Shown here in pieces: positions 8,861 through 15,099 of a stretch of 27,441 bases of DNA. A model generated the notes under the pieces. It was not told the DNA's origin. It did no database searches and saw nothing but the letters and a program-made list of their open reading frames with translations. The first letter of the stretch is position 1; every line of letters begins with the position of its first letter. The stretch is from CALGFH01 sp045807325. GTDB taxonomy: Bacteria > Actinomycetota > CALGFH01. The stretch covers positions 1 to 27,441 of the forward strand of contig JBJMHP010000083.1 of NCBI GenBank assembly GCA_045807325.1. Direction: 5' to 3'. The position numbers and the translations under genes were made by a program.

Positions 8861-8874
8861 GTAGACTCGTCTAC
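8861..8874. promoter_or_regulatory. Perfect palindromic operator candidate over the probable promoter of the aldehyde dehydrogenase operon
   Basis: GTAGAC-TC-GTCTAC is a perfect inverted repeat with 6-bp arms. It lies 45-58 bp upstream of the ATG at 8919. Its inner bases include TAGACT (8862-8867), which resembles a -10 hexamer, so a bound repressor would block initiation. The form suits a dimeric helix-turn-helix regulator, but no regulator gene is visible in the window. Confidence 0.5.
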
Positions 8875-8918
8875 AAGACCACCTGCAGGGCGCACGTTCC
8901 AACGAAGGGAGCCCCCCA

Positions 8919-10475
8919 ATGGCGAAGTTCCGTGTCACCTACGCCACCCTCTCGGCCGACAACGAGGAGCTCCACGCCGCCTACGAGGAGGGCGTGCGCA
9001 CGGCCAGGTCCTGGGTCGGCCAGACCATCCCCACGGTGGTCAACGGCGAGCCCCGCACCGACGGCGAGCCCTTCACCCTGGGCAGCCCCAACGACGACAA
9101 GCTGGAGCTGGCCACCGTCCACCCGGCCACCGAGCGCGACGTCGACGACGCCGTCACCGCCGCCCAGGCAGCCTTCCCGGCGTGGGCGGCGGTGCCCTGG
9201 GCGGAGCGGGTGGCCGTGGCGCGCCGGGCCGCCGACCTCATCAGCGAGCGCTCCAACGAGCTGGCCGCCCTCATGACCATGGAGGTCGGCAAGAACCGGC
9301 TGGAGGCCCTTGGCGACGTCGAGGAGTCGGCCGACCTGATCCGCTACTACTGCCAGCAGCTGGAGGACAACGAGGGCTTCGTCCACAAGATGGGCCAGCT
9401 GTCGGCCAACGAGCACACCCGCTCGGTCCTCAAGCCGTACGGGGTGTGGGCGGTCATCAGCCCGTTCAACTTCCCCATGGCCCTGGCCGCAGGGCCGGCC
9501 GGGGGCGCCCTGGTCGCCGGCAACACCGTGGTCCTCAAGCCCTCCCCCCAGGGCTCGTTCACCGGCTACAAGCTGTACGAGTGCCTGCGCGACGCCGGCC
9601 TGCCCGCCGGGGTGTTCCACTTCCTGCCCGGCGGGGACGAGGTCGGCCAGCTGGTCGTGGACCACAAGGGCGTGGACGGCGTCACCTTCACCGGCAGCTA
9701 CGCGGTCGGGATGAAGATCTACAAGCAGTTCGCCAAGGGCGTGCCCCGGCCGGCGGTGTGCGAGATGGGCGGCAAGAACCCGGCCATCGTCTCGGCCAGG
9801 GCCGACCTGGACCTGGCCGCCGAGGGTGTGCTCCGCTCGGCCTTCGGCTTCTCCGGGCAGAAGTGCTCGGCCTGCTCGCGGGTGTACGTGGACCGGTCGG
9901 TGGTCAACGAGTTCGCCGGCAGGCTGGCCGACCGGGCGGCCCAGCTGCGGGTCGGCGACCCCCTGGACCGCGAGGTCTACATGGGCCCGGTGATCGACGC
10001 CGAGGCCGTCAAGCGGTTCAAGGAGGCGGTCAAGGAGGCCCGCAAGGAGGGCCGGGTCCTGGCCGGCGGCGAGGTCCTCTCCGACGGGGTGCCCGAGGGG
10101 AACTATGTCGCCCCGACGGTGGTCGCCGACCTGCCGGTCGACCACCGGCTGTTCAAGGACGAGCTGTTCGTGCCCTTCGTGGCCGTGGCCCCGGTCGAGA
10201 ACCTGGAGGAGGCCCTCGAGCTGGCCAACGACACCGAGTACGGCCTGACGGCCGGCTTCTACTCCGGCGACCAGGCCGAGGTCGACCGGTTCCTGGACCG
10301 GATCGAGGCCGGGGTCGTCTACGTGAACCGCATGGCCGGCGCCACCACCGGCGCCTGGCCGGGGGTGCAGCCGTTCGGCGGCTGGAAGGGGTCGGGCTCA
10401 TCCGGCAAGGCCGGCGGCGGCCTGTACTACGTCCAGCAGTTCATGCGCGAGCAGTCCCAGACGGTGATCAGTTGA
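8919..10475 (+). CDS. NAD(P)+-dependent aldehyde dehydrogenase, P5C dehydrogenase (RocA/PruA) type
   Basis: The 518-residue protein is a full-length aldehyde dehydrogenase. The NAD-binding part shows VISPFNFPMA and VVLKPSPQ. The general base is Glu282 in CEMGGKNPAI and the catalytic cysteine is Cys316 in GQKCSACSRVYV. The C-terminal NRMAGATTGAWPGVQPFGG stretch and the length match L-glutamate gamma-semialdehyde (P5C) dehydrogenases, which oxidise the semialdehyde to glutamate. No proline dehydrogenase gene lies nearby. Given the aminotransferase and CoA-transferase neighbours, it may instead oxidise the semialdehyde formed from an omega-amino acid. GAAGGGAG upstream serves as ribosome-binding site for the ATG at 8919. 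It is the first gene of the operon, behind the palindrome at 8861-8874. Family certain, substrate uncertain. Confidence 0.92.
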   Translation: MAKFRVTYATLSADNEELHAAYEEGVRTARSWVGQTIPTVVNGEPRTDGEPFTLGSPNDDKLELATVHPATERDVDDAVTAAQAAFPAWAAVPWAERVAVARRAADLISERSNELAALMTMEVGKNRLEALGDVEESADLIRYYCQQLEDNEGFVHKMGQLSANEHTRSVLKPYGVWAVISPFNFPMALAAGPAGGALVAGNTVVLKPSPQGSFTGYKLYECLRDAGLPAGVFHFLPGGDEVGQLVVDHKGVDGVTFTGSYAVGMKIYKQFAKGVPRPAVCEMGGKNPAIVSARADLDLAAEGVLRSAFGFSGQKCSACSRVYVDRSVVNEFAGRLADRAAQLRVGDPLDREVYMGPVIDAEAVKRFKEAVKEARKEGRVLAGGEVLSDGVPEGNYVAPTVVADLPVDHRLFKDELFVPFVAVAPVENLEEALELANDTEYGLTAGFYSGDQAEVDRFLDRIEAGVVYVNRMAGATTGAWPGVQPFGGWKGSGSSGKAGGGLYYVQQFMREQSQTVIS

Positions 10476-10487
10476 CCGAGGCGGGGG

Positions 10488-10577
10488 CGCCGACCGGAGG
10501 GGTCCGGGGAACCCCGAGGGGGTGCCCCGGTCGGTCGGGAGGGGTCCGGGGAACCCCGAGGGGGTGCCCCGGTGGAT
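10488..10577. repeat. Dimeric GC-rich palindromic repeat (copies A and B) carrying the next gene's ribosome-binding site and start
   Basis: Two 36-bp cores lie at 10496-10531 and 10538-10573, a 42-bp period with the 6-bp spacer CGGTCG. Each core reads GGAGGGGTCC, then CGGGGAACCCCG-type palindrome bases, then GAGGGGGTGCCCCGGT. The GAGGGGG of copy B (10558-10564) lies 7 nt before the GTG at 10572, whose first two bases are the last two of the repeat. The reverse complement of the whole 90-bp block recurs at 15841-15930 with one mismatch. Each core can fold as CGGGG-AA-CCCCG and GGGG-TG-CCCC stems. Confidence 0.9.
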
Positions 10578-11954
10578 AAGTGGCTGGACCCGGCCCGGCC
10601 GGTGCCCGACCTCAGGACCGCGGTCCCGGGGCCGCAGGGCCGCAAGGTGCTGGAACGGGACGCGGCGGTGACCAGCCCGTCGCTGCCCCGGGCCTACCCG
10701 ATGGTGCCCCGGCGCGGCCGCGGCGCCGTGATCGAGGACGTCGACGGCAACCTGTTCCTCGACTTCAACGCCGGCATCGCCGTCTGCTCGACCGGCCACG
10801 CCCACCCGCGGGTCGTCGAGGCCGTGGCCGCCCAGGCGGCCGAGCTCCTGCACTACTCGGCCAGCGACTTCTACCTGCCCATCTACTCCGAGTACGCCCA
10901 GGCCCTGGCCGCCACCGCCCCCATGGCCGGGCCGGTGCGGGCGTTCCTGACCAACTCGGGGACCGAGGCCGTGGAGGGGGCGCTCAAGCTGGCTCGGGCG
11001 GCCACCGGCCGCCAGTACGCGATCAGCTTCTACGGCGCCTTCCACGGCCGCAGCTACGGGTCGGTCAGCCTGACCGCCTCCAAGGCCAGGTATCACGCCG
11101 GGTTCGGTCCGCTGCTCCCGGGGGTGCTGCACGCCCCCTACGGCTACTGCCACCGCTGCCCGCTCAACCTCACCTTCCCCGAGTGCGGCCACGCCACCGT
11201 GGACTGGCTGGAGGACACGCTGTTCCGCTACGAGGTCGACCCGGGCGAGGTCGCGGCCGTGTTCGTCGAGCCCATCCAGGGCGAGGGCGGCTACATCCCC
11301 CCGCCGCCGGGCTGGCTGGCCAAGCTCAAGGCCCTGTGCCAGCGCCACGGCATCCTGTTCGTGGCCGACGAGGTCCAGTCGGGCATGGGCCGCACCGGAC
11401 GCATGTGGGCCATCGAGCACAGCGGGGTCGAGCCGGACGTGCTGATCGCGGCCAAGGGGATCGCCTCCGGGCTGCCCCTTGGGGCGTTCATGGCCCGCGA
11501 CGAGCTGTGGCGCTGGCCCAAGGGCGCCCACGGATCCACCTACGGCGGCAGCCCGGTGCCGTGCGCGGCCGGCCTGGCCACCCTGGAGGTCATGCGCTCC
11601 GAGGAGCTGCCGGCCAACGCCACCGCCATGGGCCGGCTGCTGGTCGAGGGGCTGGAGCGGCTGCGCCGGCGCTTCGCCTGGCTGGTCGAGGACGTTCGCG
11701 GAACCGGGCTCATGCTGGGGGTCGAGCTCCCGTCGGGGAAGCTGGCCGAGGAGGTCCAGCTGGCCTGCTTCCGCCGCGGCCTGCTGGTCCTCGAGGCCGG
11801 CGAGAGCGCCGTGCGCCTGTCCCCGCCCCTGGTCGTCACCGCCGACCAGTGCCGCACCGCCCTGCGCCTGTTCACCGAGGCGGTCGAGGAGGTCGCCGCC
11901 AGCCTCCCCCTGCCCGAGGAGGCCGACGCCCCCACCGAGGTGGTCGGTGGCTGA
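10572..11954 (+). CDS. Class III PLP-dependent aminotransferase (GABA/omega-amino acid aminotransferase type)
   Basis: The 460-residue protein belongs to the class III (omega) aminotransferases. It shows the N-terminal DVDGNLFLDFNAGIAV motif, the cofactor-phosphate loop NSGTEAVEGALKLAR, the FYGAFHGRSYGS aromatic stacking segment, the acidic VADEVQSGMGRTG and the PLP lysine Lys295 in AAKGIASGLPLGAF. Relatives move the terminal amino group of 4-aminobutyrate, ornithine, acetylornithine or similar compounds to 2-oxoglutarate, giving a semialdehyde. That would supply the aldehyde dehydrogenase encoded just upstream. The GTG start at 10572 lies on the end of the palindromic repeat, which also provides the purine-rich GAGGGGG. 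The gene overlaps the following CoA-transferase gene by 8 nt. The specific amino donor cannot be read from the sequence. Confidence 0.9.
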   Translation: MDKWLDPARPVPDLRTAVPGPQGRKVLERDAAVTSPSLPRAYPMVPRRGRGAVIEDVDGNLFLDFNAGIAVCSTGHAHPRVVEAVAAQAAELLHYSASDFYLPIYSEYAQALAATAPMAGPVRAFLTNSGTEAVEGALKLARAATGRQYAISFYGAFHGRSYGSVSLTASKARYHAGFGPLLPGVLHAPYGYCHRCPLNLTFPECGHATVDWLEDTLFRYEVDPGEVAAVFVEPIQGEGGYIPPPPGWLAKLKALCQRHGILFVADEVQSGMGRTGRMWAIEHSGVEPDVLIAAKGIASGLPLGAFMARDELWRWPKGAHGSTYGGSPVPCAAGLATLEVMRSEELPANATAMGRLLVEGLERLRRRFAWLVEDVRGTGLMLGVELPSGKLAEEVQLACFRRGLLVLEAGESAVRLSPPLVVTADQCRTALRLFTEAVEEVAASLPLPEEADAPTEVVGG

Positions 11955-12867
11955 GGACAAGGTCGCCAGCATGCGCGACGCCGTGGCCGAGCTGGTCCGC
12001 GACGGCGACACCCTGGCCATCGAGGGGTTCACCCACCTCATCGGCTTCGCGGCCGGGCACGAGGTGATCCGCCAGCGCCGGCGCGACCTGACCCTGTGCC
12101 GGCTCACCCCCGACGTCGTCTACGACCAGATGATCGGGGCCGGGGTGGCCCGCAAGCTGGTCTTCTCCTGGCTGGGCAACCCTGGGGTGGGGTCGCTGCA
12201 CGCCATCCGGCGCCGGGTCGAGCACCACGACCCGGCGCCGTTGGAGCTGGAGGAGTACAGCCACTTCGGGATGGTCGGGCGCTATGCCGCCGGCGCGGCC
12301 AACCTGCCCTTCTGGCCCCTGCGGTCCTACTTCGAGACCGACCTGCCACAGGTCAACCCCAACATCCGCCCGGTCACCTCCCCGTTCGGGGGCGAGCCGG
12401 TGTTCGCGGTACCGCCGCTGCGCCCGGATGTGGCCATCGTGCACGCCCAGCGGGCCGATGCGGCCGGCGACACCCAGATCTGGGGGCTGACCGGCTGCCA
12501 GAAGGAGGCGGCGTTCGCGGCCGAGCGGGTGCTGGTGGTGGTCGAGGAGCTGGTCGACGAGGAGGTCGTGCGGGCCGACCCCAACCGGACCCTCATCCCC
12601 GGGATCAAGGTGGACGCGGTGGTGGTCTGCCCGCGCGGCGCCCACCCCTCCTACGCCCAGGGCTACTACGACCGCGACAACCGCTTCTACCTGGAATGGG
12701 ACCGGATCAGCCGTGACCCCGAGGCGCTGTCGGCCTGGCTGGACGAGTGGGTCCACGGCACCAGCGACCATGGCGAGTACGTGGCCAAGCTGGGGGCCGA
12801 GCGCTGGGCCGAGCTGACCCCGGCCCCGGCCCTGTCCGGGTCGGTCGACTACGGGGACTACCGGTGA
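11947..12867 (+). CDS. Family I CoA-transferase, subunit A (glutaconate CoA-transferase/IpdA-like)
   Basis: This 306-residue protein matches the alpha subunit of two-component CoA-transferases of the glutaconate type. It has DGDTLAIEGFTHLIGF near the N-terminus, KLVFSWLGNPGVGSLHAIRR, and EYSHFGMVGRYAAGAANLPF, followed by the PDVAIVHAQRADAAGD strand common to this fold. Such enzymes move CoA from acetyl-CoA or succinyl-CoA to a dicarboxylic or other acid. The GTG at 11947 overlaps the aminotransferase stop by 8 nt; an ATG at 11977 is an alternative. The B subunit follows after a 37-bp gap filled by one repeat copy. The IpdAB branch, which opens a cholesterol ring-derived CoA ester, is related, so the annotation is at family level. 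Confidence 0.87.
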   Translation: MAEDKVASMRDAVAELVRDGDTLAIEGFTHLIGFAAGHEVIRQRRRDLTLCRLTPDVVYDQMIGAGVARKLVFSWLGNPGVGSLHAIRRRVEHHDPAPLELEEYSHFGMVGRYAAGAANLPFWPLRSYFETDLPQVNPNIRPVTSPFGGEPVFAVPPLRPDVAIVHAQRADAAGDTQIWGLTGCQKEAAFAAERVLVVVEELVDEEVVRADPNRTLIPGIKVDAVVVCPRGAHPSYAQGYYDRDNRFYLEWDRISRDPEALSAWLDEWVHGTSDHGEYVAKLGAERWAELTPAPALSGSVDYGDYR

Positions 12868-12909
12868 GCCGGAGGGGTCCGGGGAACCCCGAGGGGGTGC
12901 CCCGGTGAG
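12861..12909. repeat. Single copy (C) of the palindromic repeat between the CoA-transferase subunit genes, flanked by CCGGTGAG
   Basis: The 36-bp core at 12871-12906 is identical to copies A and B. It is flanked by the direct repeat CCGGTGAG (12861-12868 and 12902-12909; the second overlaps the core end). Removing 41 bp would restore ...TACCGGTGAGTCA, in which the subunit A stop TGA and the subunit B start GTG overlap as GTGA. That arrangement is what a clean insertion at a stop/start junction would leave. GAGGGGG (12891-12897) is 7 nt before the GTG at 12905. Confidence 0.88.
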
Positions 12910-13669
12910 TCAATGGTCGAAGTCGGAGATGCTGGTCGTGGCCGGGGCCCGAGCCCTGGCCGGACGGCGGGTGTGCTTTGTCGGCATCGGCCTGCCCAAC
13001 ATCGCCGTCGCCCTGGCCCAGCGGACCGTCGCCCCCGAGATCGAGCTGGTCTACGAGTCCGGGGTCTATGGGGCCAGGCCGGCCCGGCTGCCCCTGTCCA
13101 TCGGCGACCCCTGCCTGGTCACCGGGGCGACCGCGGCCATGAGCATGGTCGAGCTGTTCAGCTACTACCTCCAGGGCGGGCTGATCGACGTCGGCTTCCT
13201 GGGCGCGGCCCAGCTGGACCGGTTCGGCAACATCAACACCACCGTGATCGGCGACTACGAGCGACCCAAGGTGCGGCTGCCCGGGTCCGGCGGGGCGTGC
13301 GAGATCGCCATCAACGCCCGCGAGGTGTTCGTGCTCATGCGCCAGTCGGCCCGCTCGTTCGTGGAGCGCATCGACTTCCGGACCAGCCCGGGCAACCTGG
13401 GCGGGGCCGCCCTGCGGGCCGCCCAGGGCTGGCAGGGCCGCGGCCCCTCGGTGGTGGTCACCGACCTCGGCCGCTACGGCTTCGACCCCGCCACCGGCGA
13501 GATGGTCCTGGCCGCCGTCCACCCCGGCGTGAGCGCCGACGACGTCCGCGCCGCCACCGGCTGGGACCTCCGGGTCGCCGACGACCTCCAGGTCACCCCC
13601 GACCCCACCCCCGAGGAGCTGCGGCTCATCCGCGAGGAGCTCGACCCCGAGGGCGTGTACGTGAAGTGA
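12905..13669 (+). CDS. Family I CoA-transferase, subunit B (glutaconate CoA-transferase-like)
   Basis: The 254-residue protein is the beta partner of the preceding gene. It has the VCFVGIGLPNIAVALAQ motif near the N-terminus and then VYESGVYGARP. Here Glu51 sits where class I CoA-transferases carry the glutamate that forms the glutamyl-CoA intermediate. Retention of this residue argues for a real CoA-transferase and against the IpdAB-type hydrolases, which are reported to lack the catalytic glutamate at this place. Further family traits are VTGATAAMSMVELFSYYLQ, DVGFLGAAQLDRFGNINTT and LPGSGGACEIA. The GTG start lies on the end of the inserted repeat; no other good start is close. It shares GTGA (13666-13669) with the next aminotransferase gene. 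Substrate unknown. Confidence 0.9.
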   Translation: MSQWSKSEMLVVAGARALAGRRVCFVGIGLPNIAVALAQRTVAPEIELVYESGVYGARPARLPLSIGDPCLVTGATAAMSMVELFSYYLQGGLIDVGFLGAAQLDRFGNINTTVIGDYERPKVRLPGSGGACEIAINAREVFVLMRQSARSFVERIDFRTSPGNLGGAALRAAQGWQGRGPSVVVTDLGRYGFDPATGEMVLAAVHPGVSADDVRAATGWDLRVADDLQVTPDPTPEELRLIREELDPEGVYVK

Positions 13670-15063
13670 GCCACGTCTTCGCCCGGGGGAGCGGCCTGCC
13701 CACGGTGGCCCGGGCCGTGGGCTGCCAGCTGTGGGACACCGACGGCCGCCGCTACCTGGACGGGGCCGGGGGGGCGATCGTGGTCGGGATCGGCCACGGC
13801 GAGGCGTCGGTGGCCGAGGCCATCGCCGACCAGGCGGCCAGGGTCGCCTACGCCCACGCCACCATGTTCGCCTCCGAGCAGCTGGAGGCCTACGCCGACG
13901 AGCTGGCCCCGCTGCTGCCCATGGAGGGCCCGCGGCTGTACCCGGTGTCGGGGGGCAGCGAGGCGGTCGAGACCGCCCTGAAGATGGCCCGCGCCTACCA
14001 CCTGGCCCGGGGCGAGGACCGCGCCCGGGTGATCGGCCGCCGGGGCAGCTACCACGGCAACACCAGGGGGGCGCTGGACGTCGGCGGCCGCGACCCGCTG
14101 CGCCGGCCGTACCTGCCCTGGCTCGGCCCGGCCAGCCACACCCTGGCCGCCTACGAGTACCGCTGCCCATTCGGAGACACCCACCCGACCGGCTGCGGGG
14201 CCCGCTACGCCGAGGCCCTGGAGCGCGAGATCCAGGCGTCGCCGCCGGCCACGGTGGCCGCGTTCGTGGCCGAGCCGGTCGCCGGGGCCGGCCTGGGCGC
14301 GGCCGTGCCCCCCGACGACTACTGGCCGGCGGTGACCGAGGTCTGCCGCCGCCACGGGGTGCTGGTCATCGCCGACGAGGTCATGACCGGCTTCGGCCGG
14401 ACCGGCAGATGGTTCGCCAGCGACCACTGGGGGCTGCGGCCCGACATCCTGGTCCTTGCCAAGGGGGCCGCCGCCGGCTACTGGCCGCTGGGGCTGGCCG
14501 TCGCCTCCGACGCGGTCCACGACATCATCGGGGCGGGCGGCTTCACCCACGGCCTCACCTACTCCCACCACGTGGTCGGGGCCGCCGCCGGCCGGGCCGT
14601 GCTCCGGGTGCTGCGCCAGCGGCACCTGGTCGAGGCGTCCGCGACCCAGGGCAAGCGCCTCCAGGCCGGCCTCGAGGCCCGCCTGGGCGGCCACCGGCAC
14701 GTCGGCGACATCCGCGGCCTCGGCCTGATGGTGGCCGTCGAGCTGGTCGCCGACCGCGCCACCAAGGCACCGTTCCCCCGCGCCCTCCGGGTCACCGAGC
14801 GGACCGTGGCCGCCGCCCGCGACCGGGGGCTGCTGCTCTACTCGTCCACGGGCTGTGCCGACGGCGTCAACGGCGACCTGGTCATGCTCGGGCCACCGCT
14901 GGTCGCGACGGATGCTGAGATCGACGAGATGGTGGAGCTGACGACCACGGCGGTGGAGGCGGTGGCTTCGGAGAGCGGGGGGCCTGAGGGGGAGCGCCGG
15001 GGGCCGCGCACCCCACAGGCCAACCCCGCAGGGGCGGAGGGTCGCGAACCTGTGGGACCATAG
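13666..15063 (+). CDS. Class III PLP-dependent aminotransferase (second in operon), with odd C-terminal tail
   Basis: This 465-residue protein is a class III aminotransferase distinct from the first. It shows CQLWDTDGRRYLDGAGGAIV, PVSGGSEAVETALKMAR (cofactor phosphate loop), GRRGSYHGNTRGAL, VIADEVMTGFGRTGRW and the PLP lysine Lys266 in LAKGAAAGYWPLG. The GTG at 13666 overlaps the previous stop as GTGA. Its relatives are omega-aminotransferases acting on terminal amines or beta-amino acids. Two aminotransferases beside one aldehyde dehydrogenase and one CoA-transferase suggest sequential handling of a diamino compound or two related substrates. The last 30 or so residues, from SESGGPEGERRG on, are Gly/Pro/Arg-rich and coincide with a hairpin-forming DNA element (15012-15056). 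The domain probably ends near residue 436 and the tail seems to be an added extension. Confidence 0.9.
   Translation: MSHVFARGSGLPTVARAVGCQLWDTDGRRYLDGAGGAIVVGIGHGEASVAEAIADQAARVAYAHATMFASEQLEAYADELAPLLPMEGPRLYPVSGGSEAVETALKMARAYHLARGEDRARVIGRRGSYHGNTRGALDVGGRDPLRRPYLPWLGPASHTLAAYEYRCPFGDTHPTGCGARYAEALEREIQASPPATVAAFVAEPVAGAGLGAAVPPDDYWPAVTEVCRRHGVLVIADEVMTGFGRTGRWFASDHWGLRPDILVLAKGAAAGYWPLGLAVASDAVHDIIGAGGFTHGLTYSHHVVGAAAGRAVLRVLRQRHLVEASATQGKRLQAGLEARLGGHRHVGDIRGLGLMVAVELVADRATKAPFPRALRVTERTVAAARDRGLLLYSSTGCADGVNGDLVMLGPPLVATDAEIDEMVELTTTAVEAVASESGGPEGERRGPRTPQANPAGAEGREPVGP
15012..15056. repeat. Nested inverted-repeat element inside the 3' end of the second aminotransferase gene
   Basis: The outer arms CCCACAGG (15012-15019) and CCTGTGGG (15049-15056) are perfect 8-bp inverted repeats. 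Between them CCCC-GCA-GGGG (15024-15034) forms an inner hairpin. The element lies in the last codons of the gene and encodes a low-complexity tail. It could be a member of another dispersed palindromic repeat, or a terminator-like structure at the operon end, although no T tract follows. Only one copy is visible here. Confidence 0.5.
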
Positions 15064-15099
15064 GGCGGCCGGGGGTGGGACCAGGCGGCGAGGGAGCGC

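Noticed and set aside
8919..10475. A proline-utilisation operon
   Set aside because: No proline dehydrogenase or proline transporter gene is present; the next genes are aminotransferases and CoA-transferase subunits.
10488..10577. A short CRISPR array
   Set aside because: Only two units with a 6-bp spacer, no unique spacers and no cas genes. The same dimer occurs inside a coding gene, so it is a dispersed palindromic repeat.
12861..12909. The repeat as an intrinsic terminator between CoA-transferase subunit genes
   Set aside because: The hairpins have no T tract, and a terminator between two subunits of one enzyme makes little sense when the same element supplies the start of the second.
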